Positions 6,939 to 14,960 of a stretch of DNA of 21,131 nt are shown piece after piece. The first letter of the stretch is position 1. Each line of letters starts with the position of its first letter. Source of the DNA: DAOOVD01 sp035369845 (lineage in GTDB: Bacteria; Bacillota; Desulfotomaculia; Desulfotomaculales; Pelotomaculaceae); contig DAOOVD010000044.1 of assembly GCA_035369845.1 (NCBI GenBank), positions 1 through 21,131 of the forward strand. Reading direction: 5' to 3'. The position numbers and the translations under genes are program-made. Below the pieces are notes generated by a model. It had not been told where the DNA came from. It saw only the letters and a list, made by a program, of their open reading frames with translations, and searched no databases.

Positions 6939-7850
6939 TTAAACAAATAGGCCGGCCCGCTCAACAATTTCCGGGACGACTTCCTCCCACGCAATAGCCA
7001 TTATATGAAAACCGGAAATGCCTTTAATTTTCTCTTTGATATACTTGATCTGCTCAACGCATATGTTTATCCCTTCCGCCCTCTGGTCTGCAGATTTTTC
7101 AAGGCGCCTGACTATCTCCTCCGGCACAATTATCCCCGGTATCGACTGCATGAAACGGGCCGCACGCACGCCTTTCAGCGGAGTCACCCCAGCCATAATG
7201 TAAGCCCTCTCGTTCAGACCTCGCTCCACGCACATCTCCATAAAACGCTCAAACCGCTCCATATCGAATATGCTCTGGGTTTGAACAAATTCCGCCCCGG
7301 CCTCGATCTTTTTTTCCAGCCTGTCCACCCTGTAGTCATAAGGCTCGGCAAACGGATTGGCCACAGCCCCCACGAAAAACCTCGGTTCGTCCCGCTTTAT
7401 CACCTCACCGGAAAAAAACAGCCTTTCATCACGCATTCGTCTTATCAACCGGATCAGTTGAATCGAATCCAAATCATAGACATTTTTGGCCGTCGGATGG
7501 TTGCCGAACAACTGGTGATCCCCGGAAAGACAGAGGACATTCTTAATGCCCAGGCTGTAAGCACCCAAAAGATCGCTTTGAATGGCAATCCTGTTGCGGT
7601 CACGGCAGGTTAACTGAATAACCGGCTCAATACCGCCCCTGAGTATGTGGATAGCCGCACCGATACTCGACATCCTGACCACAGCGCCCTGGCAGTCGGT
7701 AACATTTGCCGCATCAACGCAACCCTTGAGCTTTTGGGTTGCGCTGATTATTCCTTCCGGATTCGAATGCTTGGGCGGGCCGATCTCGGCCGTTACAGCC
7801 GGTCGTCCTCCGCTCAGTTTTTTCTCCAGATTGCTTGCCGCCGATTTCAT
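6939..7850 (-). CDS. metF: Methylenetetrahydrofolate reductase, MetF subunit
   Basis: FAD-dependent TIM-barrel enzyme that reduces 5,10-methylene-THF to 5-methyl-THF. Here it supplies the methyl group to AcsE in the same operon. 303 residues, normal length. Visible family signs: VTAEIGPPK near the start (20-27), QLTCRDRNR (79-87), LCLSGDH, RFFVGAVANP and AGAEFVQTQSIFD. The ATG overlaps the metV TGA as ATGA, indicating coupled translation and probably a fixed ratio of subunits. MetF with MetV is the acetogen-type reductase known from Moorella. Last gene of the six-gene operon; no typical terminator follows. Confidence 0.93.
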   Translation of the reverse strand: MKSAASNLEKKLSGGRPAVTAEIGPPKHSNPEGIISATQKLKGCVDAANVTDCQGAVVRMSSIGAAIHILRGGIEPVIQLTCRDRNRIAIQSDLLGAYSLGIKNVLCLSGDHQLFGNHPTAKNVYDLDSIQLIRLIRRMRDERLFFSGEVIKRDEPRFFVGAVANPFAEPYDYRVDRLEKKIEAGAEFVQTQSIFDMERFERFMEMCVERGLNERAYIMAGVTPLKGVRAARFMQSIPGIIVPEEIVRRLEKSADQRAEGINICVEQIKYIKEKIKGISGFHIMAIAWEEVVPEIVERAGLFV

Positions 7851-8518
7851 TCGATGATCAAGTCCTCTCTGGTCATCCGGCGGGGTCCGCCGTTTCTTGA
7901 TTTCGACCAGTCCATCGGTGGAATTATTTGTTTTAGCGTATCAAGCCTCCCCAGCTTTTTAAGCCGATCGAGGATCAATATCCAGGCACAGTCAATGTCA
8001 CCGCCGATTTCACACTTCCCGTTCCTGGAGCCTCCGCACGGGCCGTTCAACACGCTTTTCGGGCAGCGAACGATCGGGCATATCCCTCCGGTGAGGTGGA
8101 GGATACAGTCTCCGCACAGTCCGCATTTCTCCTCCCATACGCCGAGTCTGACGGAGCCGCCTGCAAACCTGGTGTTCATAGCCGGAACAACGTATTTGTC
8201 CTTGAAGCGCTCGGCCAGGTATTGCGGACCAACGCCACAGGCCAGCGACACGATACAGTCGGCTTCCCCGGCTAGTTCCTCCACCTCGTTTATGAATTCC
8301 GGATCACATTGCCTGGTAAGCGTGCGCGTGACGATATCGACAGGCCTGCCTTCATTCCTTCTTTTCAGACGTAGTGCGCCGGCCATTATCTCGGTTTCTT
8401 TTTCTCCGCCGGAAAGACATACTGTTACACATCCGGCACAACCGAGCAGCAGCAGCCTGCGGTAATCCAGGGTCAGCCTGTCGATTTCACCGATGGGTTT
8501 TTGCTCTGCAACAATCAA
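7847..8518 (-). CDS. metV: MetV, cysteine-rich partner of methylene-THF reductase
   Basis: Partner subunit of MetF in acetogen-type reductases, thought to carry Fe-S clusters and/or zinc and pass electrons to MetF. 223 residues. N-terminal cysteines in GCAGCVTVC (C27, C30, C34) and a dense C-terminal set CGLCGDC (C132, C135, C138), GICPIVRCPK (C147, C152), GPCGG (C161), C169 and C177, with GPCGGxxxGKCE as in the MTHFR C-terminal family. The start is TTG (8518-8516), supported by GGGAGGGAG 5 bases upstream. It overlaps metF by 4 bases. Position between acsE and metF ties it to the methyl branch. Confidence 0.9.
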   Translation of the reverse strand: MIVAEQKPIGEIDRLTLDYRRLLLLGCAGCVTVCLSGGEKETEIMAGALRLKRRNEGRPVDIVTRTLTRQCDPEFINEVEELAGEADCIVSLACGVGPQYLAERFKDKYVVPAMNTRFAGGSVRLGVWEEKCGLCGDCILHLTGGICPIVRCPKSVLNGPCGGSRNGKCEIGGDIDCAWILILDRLKKLGRLDTLKQIIPPMDWSKSRNGGPRRMTREDLIIE

Positions 8519-8564
8519 AAGACTCCCTCCCCCTTACAGCATACTGCCCTCATCCTGTTTCCGG

Positions 8565-9359
8565 CTAGCGCCGCCTGAAGGTTTTCAGAAAAGCGTCGCA
8601 GTAAATGTCTTTGTTCAGGAGAACGCGGGCGGCGGCGGCGGCATCCACCAGGAGGCTGTCGGATACGTCGCATATGCAGGAGTCGAGACCGGCCGCCATA
8701 CACATAACCAGGTAAATCCGGTTCAGAAGCTGACGATCAGCACATCGCTGGGACACGTTTGACAGTCCTATGACGGTTTTCGGGGGCGGATCGGCCAGCA
8801 TCTTTACCTGGCGGATGGCCTCGATCACCTCCGGGCCGTGGTCCTGGGCAACATTGGCCGGCAGCACCAAGGGATCTATGTACAGATCTTCCATCGGAAG
8901 CCCGTGCATATCGGCATTAACCACCAGTTCCATGGCCAGTGCCGTCCTTGCGCCCGAGTCCTTCGGCACACCCTGTTCGCTCAAGGTCAATCCTATTATT
9001 TTAGCCCCGTACCGGACCGCCATCGGGAAAAAAATGTCCATTTTAAACTGGTCGGCAGTAGTGGAATTAATCATGGCACGCCCTTTGTGCACTTTCAATC
9101 CCGCTTCTATAGCCTCGCAACTGGTCGAATCAAGACAGCACGGCAGCGGACTGACTGACTGGACAACCTTTACCAGCCACTCCATGACGTAAGGCTGTTC
9201 ATCCTGCGGCACTGAAGGACCCGTATTTATGTCCAGGTAACTGGCGCCTTTCTCCGTTTGGAGCCTGGCCCAGTATTCCACCGGACCGGGATCTTTCTTT
9301 AAAACCGCCTCTCTTATATCCTTAAACATGCCGTTTATACGCTCACCGATAAGCTCCAT
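8565..9359 (-). CDS. acsE: Methyl-THF:corrinoid iron-sulfur protein methyltransferase (MeTr)
   Basis: Transfers the methyl group from 5-methyl-THF to cob(I)amide of CFeSP, the link between the folate branch and acetyl-CoA synthesis. 264 residues against 262 in Moorella. Key family residues are in place with a shift of two: D77 (CLDST), N98 (MINSTT), D162 (YIDPLV) and N201 (GLSNVS), matching Moorella D75, N96, D160 and N199. N-terminal MELIGERING is typical of pterin-binding barrels. ATG has GGGGAGGG 8 bases upstream. Located after acsD, as in Moorella-type clusters. Confidence 0.95.
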   Translation of the reverse strand: MELIGERINGMFKDIREAVLKKDPGPVEYWARLQTEKGASYLDINTGPSVPQDEQPYVMEWLVKVVQSVSPLPCCLDSTSCEAIEAGLKVHKGRAMINSTTADQFKMDIFFPMAVRYGAKIIGLTLSEQGVPKDSGARTALAMELVVNADMHGLPMEDLYIDPLVLPANVAQDHGPEVIEAIRQVKMLADPPPKTVIGLSNVSQRCADRQLLNRIYLVMCMAAGLDSCICDVSDSLLVDAAAAARVLLNKDIYCDAFLKTFRRR

Positions 9360-9426
9360 TCAGGTTGCCCTCCCCAACTTAATCACAATCCCGGCTGGGA
9401 TCTGTACTTTAGCGATATCTGTGAAC

Positions 9427-10371
9427 TTAAAACTGGTCCGTCTCCATCAGGCAATCAATATGTTTTTTGAACTGCACCAGCGACTCGGGATGATACATCA
9501 CGAACAGCGAGCCCCCAGCCTGGGCCAGGCTTGCCGCCGTAACCGCCTCCCACAATACAGCCCTTTTTTCCTGGGGGCCCCATTCCTCACTGTCTTCAGC
9601 CCTCGATTCCCTGGTTTTCCATGTTTCATACCCCACAAAACATACTACCGGCATGGCTAGCATCCTGTCCCCGCTTAAAGCGCTCAAGCGGGTACGCTCT
9701 ATGATTGAGTAAGCGTACTCGAGACCGTAACCGAGCGAACCCACAAGAGGATCTATTACAATGCGGTTTGGGGGGAGCCCCGTCTCATTCATCATTATGT
9801 TCAACTGTTTGGCCAGGTTGATGTCCAGCGGCGTGGAGGCTATTACGCCGTGGCCGTCAGCCAGGCACGCCTCGCAAACAGTCTTGTAGTTGTTGGCGGT
9901 AGCGCACCCGATCAGAGCGTTCCTGCCCGCCAATGCCCTGCTGACGGCGGGAAGGATCAGAGCATCCTTTTCTTCCACCCCGCACCCCACCACGATCAGG
10001 GGCAACTCAGTAGCTTCCGCCACCGAAGCAGCTGTCGCGGCTGCTTCCCCGGGTGAAGCGTCTTTATAGTCGGGGTGGGCGCTTGCAAGCCTCAAACAGA
10101 TCAAATCCGCCCCGTAACCGGCGCATCTTTTGGCCCACGCAACAGCATCCCCCAAAACGCCGTGAAAATGTCTCTTCAATACCTCAGGCCATTCCACAGG
10201 CTCGACATCCCACAACTCAAGAGCTGCCGCAGGCTTGTTCGGCATTTCACCCTCAAAGTGAAGGAAGGGAAGAGTTTTTTCCCCTCCTATCGAAACAGCT
10301 CCGCTTCCCTTACCAATCGTCATCTCGGCTACCTGGCCAGCCCATCTTTCCCTGGCTAGTGCAACAGTCAT
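9427..10371 (-). CDS. acsD: Corrinoid iron-sulfur protein, small subunit
   Basis: Small subunit of the heterodimeric CFeSP that carries the methyl group on cobalt between AcsE and acetyl-CoA synthase. 314 residues, TIM-barrel type. Visible: IGGEKTLPFLHFEG near the N terminus (28-41), DLICLRLASAHPD, ELPLIVVGCG, IVIDPLVGSLGYGLEY and a C-terminal MYHPESL stretch, all typical of the CdhD/AcsD family. ATG has GGGGGAGGAG a few bases upstream. Operon position between acsV and acsE, with 50- and 67-base gaps that carry only ribosome sites. Confidence 0.94.
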   Translation of the reverse strand: MTVALARERWAGQVAEMTIGKGSGAVSIGGEKTLPFLHFEGEMPNKPAAALELWDVEPVEWPEVLKRHFHGVLGDAVAWAKRCAGYGADLICLRLASAHPDYKDASPGEAAATAASVAEATELPLIVVGCGVEEKDALILPAVSRALAGRNALIGCATANNYKTVCEACLADGHGVIASTPLDINLAKQLNIMMNETGLPPNRIVIDPLVGSLGYGLEYAYSIIERTRLSALSGDRMLAMPVVCFVGYETWKTRESRAEDSEEWGPQEKRAVLWEAVTAASLAQAGGSLFVMYHPESLVQFKKHIDCLMETDQF

Positions 10372-10421
10372 CTTTCTCCTCCCCCAACGCGCTTCTATGC
10401 CGCCAGTTCAAATATACCTGG

Positions 10422-12353
10422 CTAGCCCCCCCTTACTGAAGGGAACAAATTTAAATCAGTATGCGGAATGAAAAGGGCGGAAATAAATTCCTCCATAAAA
10501 TCATTTCCCGTGCTGAGTTCAATATAGGTGATCCTCCCCGCTATATCGTCAATCCATTCCCTCGCCTGCCTGTGCAGGAGTACCGTCTTTGCGCCTTTCA
10601 CCGCACTATTCCCGACATACTTGTACTTCTCCAGAGGTATGTCGGGCAACAAACCAATGCTTACGGCGTCCTTTATCCTGATGTTGCGGCCAAAACCGCC
10701 CGCTATAATCACTCTGTCGATGTCTGCGAAGGAAACCCCCACCATTTTTAATATACAGCGTATTCCGGCAAAAACCGCCGCCTTGGAGCGCATCAGGTTT
10801 TTAACTTCCGGCTCCGATATGGTTATGTCCGACCCGCATCCCGCCTCTCCGGTCCCGACCAGGACAAACTCCTTCCCTTCCCCGGAATCTCTTATCCGAA
10901 AAGTGTTGCATCCTTTCGTAAAGTTACCGTTTCTGTCGATTATTCCCGCTTTCCTCATCGAAGCGATGCAGTCAATCAAGCCCGAGCCGCAAATGCCCAA
11001 CGGCGGGACGGAGCCAATCGTCGTATAACTTACCCCGCTACCGCATCCCCCGATGCTGATGTGGTCGATTGCTCCGTTCATGGCTCTCATTCCATATTTA
11101 AGCCCCACTCCCTCAAAAGCAGGCCCCGCCGAGCACGCGCACGACACCAGCCAGTCCTTGTTTCCCAGAACCATTTCCCCGTTTGTTCCCACATCTATAA
11201 AAAGGGTCAGCCGGTCTGAGAATGCCATCCCGGTAAAAAGCACCCCTGCGGTTGTGTCTCCGCCGACATAACTGGCTACCCCGGGCAGGCAAAGCACAGG
11301 CGAACCGGGGAATATTTTCAGTCCCGCTTCCTCCGCCTTTATCGCAGGAAAACGGTTTGCCGCCGGCGTGTAAGGCTCCAGCCTGATATTGGCAGGATCG
11401 ACACCGAGCAGCAAGTGTGTCATCGTGGTGTTGCCGGCGCAAACAGCCGCTTTGATATCTTCCGCCTCAATCTTAGTTTCTTTGACCAGTTCTTCTACCA
11501 GGCTGTTTATAGTACCCGCAACAGCGTTGCGGAGAGACTCCAGACCCCGTGGACTGTCGCCGGCGTAAACAATCCTGGAAATTACGTCGTCGCCGAATAC
11601 TGACTGGCCGTTATAAGCCCCTTTCACCCCCGCAGTTTCCCCGCTTTCCAGATCGACCAGGTGCACCACCACGGTCGTGGTTCCAACATCCACCGCGATA
11701 CCGTAGTATTTCCTTTCTGTCCGGCCCGGCTCTACCCCGGTTATTTCAAAATTATTTTCTATTTCACTCATGGAGACGGTTACTTTCCAGTCAGCGCTCC
11801 TCAGCGTCGCCGGCAACGAACGGATAACATCCAGGTTTGTGGTCAGCCGGCAAACGCCTGTTTTCTTGCAGACACCCCTTTCTAGCCTGCCGAGATCGTC
11901 CTCCGCATCGTTCTCATCAGGTTTCGGGAGCTCCAGATAAAACTTCACGTACAGCGGTGTTAAAGCATTCCCTTCAAACAAACCGGCATTATCTGATGAT
12001 TCCCATAAATTCTCATCGGAAAGACACTCTTCAGAAATCATATCTTCCGCTGCCCGGTCAATTCCTCCGGCGATCAATGCTTCCGCGACTTCAACAACAA
12101 GGTCGCTTCTCGGAAAGCTCTGGCATGCCAGCACATACCCCCGTTCCACCTCTTCATCCGTCAAAGTTCCCTGTTTCAGGGATTTAACCTTTCCCTCTCT
12201 TATTTTGATTTTGCAGCGTCCGCAGTTGCCCTTACCTCCGCAGGAAGCGTCAACCGGCAAGCCGGTTTTAATGAAAACCTGGTATAAACTTTCATCCACG
12301 CTAGCCCCGGCCTGCTTTTCGCCGGGAAAAAACCGCACTAAAAAATCGGGCAT
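10422..12353 (-). CDS. acsV: Reductive activator of the corrinoid iron-sulfur protein (RACo)
   Basis: ATP-dependent reductase that brings cob(II)amide CFeSP back to the active Co(I) state after accidental oxidation. 643 residues, normal for AcsV. N-terminal plant-type [2Fe-2S] ferredoxin with C38, C44, C47 (SCGGKGNCGRC) and C77 (LACQS); a linker; then an ASKHA ATPase-like domain with AVDVGTTTVVVHL, LFIDVGTNGEM, CSAGPAFEG and VIIAGGFGRN motifs. ATG with AAAGG about 10 bases upstream. Lies between acsC and acsD, 29 and 50 bases from them, so it is made together with its target. Confidence 0.94.
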   Translation of the reverse strand: MPDFLVRFFPGEKQAGASVDESLYQVFIKTGLPVDASCGGKGNCGRCKIKIREGKVKSLKQGTLTDEEVERGYVLACQSFPRSDLVVEVAEALIAGGIDRAAEDMISEECLSDENLWESSDNAGLFEGNALTPLYVKFYLELPKPDENDAEDDLGRLERGVCKKTGVCRLTTNLDVIRSLPATLRSADWKVTVSMSEIENNFEITGVEPGRTERKYYGIAVDVGTTTVVVHLVDLESGETAGVKGAYNGQSVFGDDVISRIVYAGDSPRGLESLRNAVAGTINSLVEELVKETKIEAEDIKAAVCAGNTTMTHLLLGVDPANIRLEPYTPAANRFPAIKAEEAGLKIFPGSPVLCLPGVASYVGGDTTAGVLFTGMAFSDRLTLFIDVGTNGEMVLGNKDWLVSCACSAGPAFEGVGLKYGMRAMNGAIDHISIGGCGSGVSYTTIGSVPPLGICGSGLIDCIASMRKAGIIDRNGNFTKGCNTFRIRDSGEGKEFVLVGTGEAGCGSDITISEPEVKNLMRSKAAVFAGIRCILKMVGVSFADIDRVIIAGGFGRNIRIKDAVSIGLLPDIPLEKYKYVGNSAVKGAKTVLLHRQAREWIDDIAGRITYIELSTGNDFMEEFISALFIPHTDLNLFPSVRGG

Positions 12354-12382
12354 GGCAAAAATACCTTTCTAAAATTAAATTA

Positions 12383-13735
12383 TTACCGGCCGGACTTGTG
12401 TGAGCCCCAGTGCTTCCTGATAAAAGATGGGATTCCGGAAGAATCCATCGGCCCCACCATGACTTCCCACCCGGATATTTCCTGCAGCTTCTCCTTCAAA
12501 ACCGCAACACTTCCGGGTATGATTACGGCACGGTGGGACACCTTTTTTTCAATCCCGGTGCTTTTTAGCGCTTCTGCAATTTTTTCCGGAGTAAACTTTC
12601 CCGCCGCCCAGCCGGTGAGTACGGACACTCCGTCCGTATCAACGGGCAGAATATACCCCGGCACTTTCGATGCCTCCACATCCCCGGCCACACAAAAATA
12701 ACTGAGGGAAAAGTTGGTTGTAATATATACAGGCGAGTCCGGTCCCGGACTGAGTATCTCATAAATTTTTGACTCCACGGCAACGGGCTTTTGCGGGTCG
12801 GTATAAATGTTCAGCCTGAGCGTAACCAGCGGCAGTATTTCGGAACGGTCGTCACTGTTCAGCACGACTATTCCGGCGTATTTTGAAATGCATACGGCAG
12901 CATCCAGCACAGCCTTTACCCCGTCTCCGCTATTAACAAAGACAATGGTCGGAAATCCGAACGGCCGGAACTTTTTTAATGCCAGACGCCTGATCTGAGT
13001 CTGATCCGCAAGAATTCTATTTATTTTCTTTGCGCCGGAATCCAGCACGAGCTGTTTCCAGCCCAAAGAAACCGTTTTTTCCACCAGGACGGCCAGTTCG
13101 TCAAGATCACATCCCTTAACCGTGAGAGGAACTTCATACTGTCTGGCAATTGCAGCCATGCTTTCACAGTTGAGGGCATTCGCCCCACAAACAAGCGGCT
13201 TTTTTGCAGCGGTAATTCCCAGGGCTTTTTTAACCGCCTCCGGATCTTCGCTTATCAAAATCAGCGGTAGATCCGTGTTTTGGCAAGCAGCCTCCACCGC
13301 CGCGGCGAACCTTCCGGAATTCTGTGAACGGTTGTCGACGGCGATGAGATTAACTCTGCATACTTCCCCAATCCGGTCAAACGACAAATTATTAATCTTC
13401 TTCACTCTGGCTGCAATTTCTTCGTCATCCAGCAAGTCACTTACCGCAACGGCTATCGCCGTTTGGTGTTCAAACCGCTTGTCGTGTCTGAAAAGCACCG
13501 TCTCATTGCCCAGTTCGACCTGATTCACACCGTCCCCTATTCTTATCGGGGCAACCGGCGGCGCGGCAGCCGAGCCAAGCGCCTCCCTGGCCGCTTCGCT
13601 CATATGCCGGCACTTGTCAAGTCTGGCCTTTCCCGTCGCCATCGCCATGGCAAAAGCCAGACAGGTCGGATATCCGCAGTCCTTACAGTTTGTTTTTGGC
13701 AACTGTTTGTATATCTCCAGTCCCGTTAAGCCCAT
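12383..13735 (-). CDS. acsC: Corrinoid iron-sulfur protein, large subunit
   Basis: Large subunit of CFeSP. It binds a [4Fe-4S] cluster at its N terminus and cobamide in its C-terminal domain. 450 residues, normal length. Cluster motif C17-x2-C20-x4-C25-x16-C42 (TNCKDCGYPTC...DKC) in the expected N-terminal place. C-terminal segment with TDGVSVLTGWAAGKF and VIIPGSVAVLKEKLQE is typical of the cobamide-binding part. ATG with AGAGGAAAG upstream. It is the first gene of the operon. In Moorella-type clusters acsA and acsB come before it, but here a non-coding leader and tRNA genes do. Confidence 0.95.
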   Translation of the reverse strand: MGLTGLEIYKQLPKTNCKDCGYPTCLAFAMAMATGKARLDKCRHMSEAAREALGSAAAPPVAPIRIGDGVNQVELGNETVLFRHDKRFEHQTAIAVAVSDLLDDEEIAARVKKINNLSFDRIGEVCRVNLIAVDNRSQNSGRFAAAVEAACQNTDLPLILISEDPEAVKKALGITAAKKPLVCGANALNCESMAAIARQYEVPLTVKGCDLDELAVLVEKTVSLGWKQLVLDSGAKKINRILADQTQIRRLALKKFRPFGFPTIVFVNSGDGVKAVLDAAVCISKYAGIVVLNSDDRSEILPLVTLRLNIYTDPQKPVAVESKIYEILSPGPDSPVYITTNFSLSYFCVAGDVEASKVPGYILPVDTDGVSVLTGWAAGKFTPEKIAEALKSTGIEKKVSHRAVIIPGSVAVLKEKLQEISGWEVMVGPMDSSGIPSFIRKHWGSHKSGR

Positions 13736-13809
13736 CTCTTTCCTCTCTCCCGGTACAAGTATGCCGAATATACTGTTAACTATGGAAATATGTTATTTTA
13801 ATCAGCGTC

Positions 13810-13840
13810 CCGTACCTTCCACCCCCGCAAGCCGGTACGG
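13810..13840 (-). repeat. Leader hairpin or operator of the acs operon
   Basis: CCGTACC and GGTACGG arms (13840-13834 and 13816-13810 on the minus strand) enclose 17 bases, within the expected acs mRNA leader. A third GTACCGG copy (13756-13750) abuts the acsC ribosome site and could compete for the GGTAC arm. Role as attenuator, switch or protein-binding site is inference. Confidence 0.45.
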
Positions 13841-13878
13841 CCCGCCCTTTACTTGACATGTCGGTTTGCCGGGGGCTC

Positions 13879-13908
13879 ATTCAATTCCACGGCAACGCTT
13901 TTTGTCAA
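13879..13908 (-). promoter_or_regulatory. Candidate promoter of the acs operon
   Basis: Perfect -35 TTGACA (13908-13903) on the minus strand, 18 bases, then a weak -10 TTGAAT (13884-13879). This gives a leader of about 140 bases before acsC. A weaker alternative is TTGAAC-17-TAAACT around 14015-14045. Confidence 0.35.
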
Positions 13909-14158
13909 GAAAATCACATTTCTACAAGCCGTGCCGGTTTTCCTCCCCAAAAAGCAGGGCAAAGTTACAGCACGGTGAATACGCCTAAAATAAAAAACCC
14001 TGATTGAGTTCTTAAGACAGTTTACTAAAAAAGTAACCATCGTTCAACTTTTATTTGCGTTAGTAATTTTTTACAAAAAAATGAATAATCCATGTATATT
14101 TTATTTTCTTATGCAGCATAATACAAATACTCCGCTTTGGTGAGTTCTATCTCTCCCC

Positions 14159-14185
14159 GTCCAGCTCAATGCTGGACTTTTTTTT
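14159..14185 (+). terminator. Strong intrinsic terminator with no gene before it
   Basis: GTCCAGC (14159-14165), loop TCAAT, GCTGGAC (14171-14177), then eight T. The orientation is clearly plus-strand. No plus-strand protein gene ends here, so it must end a short RNA or upstream antisense transcription. A weak promoter-like pair, TTTACA (14070) and TATATT (14095) with 19 bases between, would give an RNA of about 80 bases. Confidence 0.8.
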
Positions 14186-14211
14186 GCAGTAATTTTGGAA
14201 ACGTCAACGGC

Positions 14212-14240
14212 TTGACGAGGGATTAGTCATTAGTTATAAT
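14212..14240 (+). promoter_or_regulatory. Promoter of the tRNA cluster
   Basis: TTGACG (14212-14217), exactly 17 bases, then perfect TATAAT (14235-14240), 17 bases upstream of tRNA-Pro. One of the best promoter matches in the window. Confidence 0.85.
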
Positions 14241-14257
14241 AATTTTTGCATCATATT

Positions 14258-14335
14258 CGGGATGTGGCGCAGTTTGGCTAGCGCGCTTGCCTTGGGAGCA
14301 AGAGGCCGGGGGTTCAAATCCCTCCATCCCGACCA
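14258..14335 (+). tRNA. tRNA-Pro (anticodon TGG)
   Basis: Acceptor stem CGGGATG/CATCCCG, anticodon stem CTTGC/GCAAG with loop CTTGGGA (anticodon TGG), T arm GGGGGTTCAAATCCCTC, discriminator A and encoded CCA. Complete cloverleaf; first gene of a three-tRNA unit. Confidence 0.95.
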
Positions 14336-14418
14336 AACACTGTGTCCAAGCGATTCGGACCGGAACTTTGACTTCAGCATAGTATTCTGCAATAAAGCGG
14401 AAGAGATAGTTTTAGAAT

Positions 14419-14492
14419 GGGGCGTCGCCAAGCGGTAAGGCACCGGTCTTTGGAACCGGCATTCGTTGGTTCGAATCCAGCCGCCCCAGCCA
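14419..14492 (+). tRNA. tRNA-Gln (anticodon TTG)
   Basis: Acceptor TGGGGCG/CGCCCCA, anticodon stem CCGGT/ACCGG with loop CTTTGGA (anticodon TTG), T loop TTCGAAT, discriminator G and encoded CCA. The first base pair is U-A, usual for bacterial tRNA-Gln. Confidence 0.95.
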
Positions 14493-14538
14493 GTCTGATT
14501 TTCTTCGATGAATGCAGGCTGAAAATACGTTTTCAAAC

Positions 14539-14614
14539 GGGCCATTAGCTCAATTGGTAGAGCAGGCGACTCTTAATCGTCAGGTTCGGGGTTCGAGTCC
14601 CTGATGGCCCACCA
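14539..14614 (+). tRNA. tRNA-Lys (anticodon CTT)
   Basis: Acceptor GGGCCAT/ATGGCCC, anticodon stem GGCGA/TCGTC with loop CTCTTAA (anticodon CTT), T loop TTCGAGT, discriminator A and encoded CCA. Last of the cluster; the decayed accessory genes start directly after it, and tRNA 3' ends are common integration sites. Confidence 0.95.
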
Positions 14615-14676
14615 ATTCCAACAATCTAAGAAATTTTTTTGCCACTGAGTTTGCCACGGACTTTTAAAACAATAAT

Positions 14677-14721
14677 TTATTGGTGCACACTGCTGTCCAG
14701 AAACACTTTATTCGGTTTCAT
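14677..14721 (-). pseudogene. Remnant of a PIN-domain (VapC-like) toxin gene
   Basis: Only 14 codons remain: MKPNKVFLDSSVHQ and a stop. The start matches the first strand of PIN domains (KVFLDSSV.., where the Asp is the first metal ligand), then homology stops at an apparent deletion junction. It starts 18 bases after the stop of the AbrB-like frame, on the same strand, exactly where the toxin of an AbrB-PIN pair is expected. The other acidic residues and the rest of the about 130-residue domain are gone, so it cannot be an active RNase. Confidence 0.55.
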
Positions 14722-14739
14722 ACCTGTGACTGCCTTCCC

Positions 14740-14960
14740 TTAATTCGTGGAGTCGTCAGGACTGATGCCACTCTTATACATTTCCTTCTGCACGCTGTCG
14801 GAAAGCTCTTTCACGGCCAACTTCTCCGATGTCGCTATAATAGTCTTGCCTATCTGAAAAGCCTCCAAGTAAGAGTCTTCCTTTATTCCAAGACGCTCCC
14901 TTATTTTATTTCCACAGGTATCGTGAGTTGTCCTTTGCCCCACACGTACACCTTCCTCAT
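14740..14960 (-). pseudogene. Frameshifted AbrB/MazE-type antitoxin
   Basis: Starting from the ATG at 14960, the first frame reads MRKVYVWGKGQLTIPVEIK and stops. The second frame, one step away, continues IRERLGIKEDSYLEAFQIGK and runs to 14740. Joined, they give the standard SpoVT-AbrB swapped-hairpin pattern (kGQlTIPxxIRerLGIkeg). The break coincides with an exact 5-bp tandem duplication on the plus strand (TTATT twice, 14901-14910); removing one copy restores one open frame of 71 codons. The tail KEMYKSGISPDDS resembles the toxin-binding tails of PIN partners. No clear ribosome site stands before the ATG. Confidence 0.7.

Larger units (their letters stand above)
13736..14158. other. Acs operon leader and AT-rich spacer
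   Basis: No supported protein gene. The minus strand should carry the acs promoter and a leader of about 140 bases with the GTACC-type repeats annotated separately. A second inverted pair, CCGTGC (13929-13934) and GCACGG (13970-13975), lies upstream of the candidate promoter. I looked for cobalamin, THF and Moco riboswitch cores and did not find them. The plus strand upstream of the terminator at 14159 may encode a small RNA. Confidence 0.5.

Noticed and set aside
7005..7613. Long plus-strand frame opposite metF, and similar frames opposite acsD, acsV and acsC
   Set aside because: They mirror strongly supported minus-strand genes, lack ribosome sites and show no family motifs.
13736..14040. 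Cobalamin, THF or Moco riboswitch in the acs leader
   Set aside because: The conserved cores of these classes were looked for on the minus strand and not found; only simple inverted repeats are present.
13849..14040. 63-codon minus-strand frame upstream of acsC
   Set aside because: No ribosome site, no family resemblance, and it spans the candidate acs promoter.
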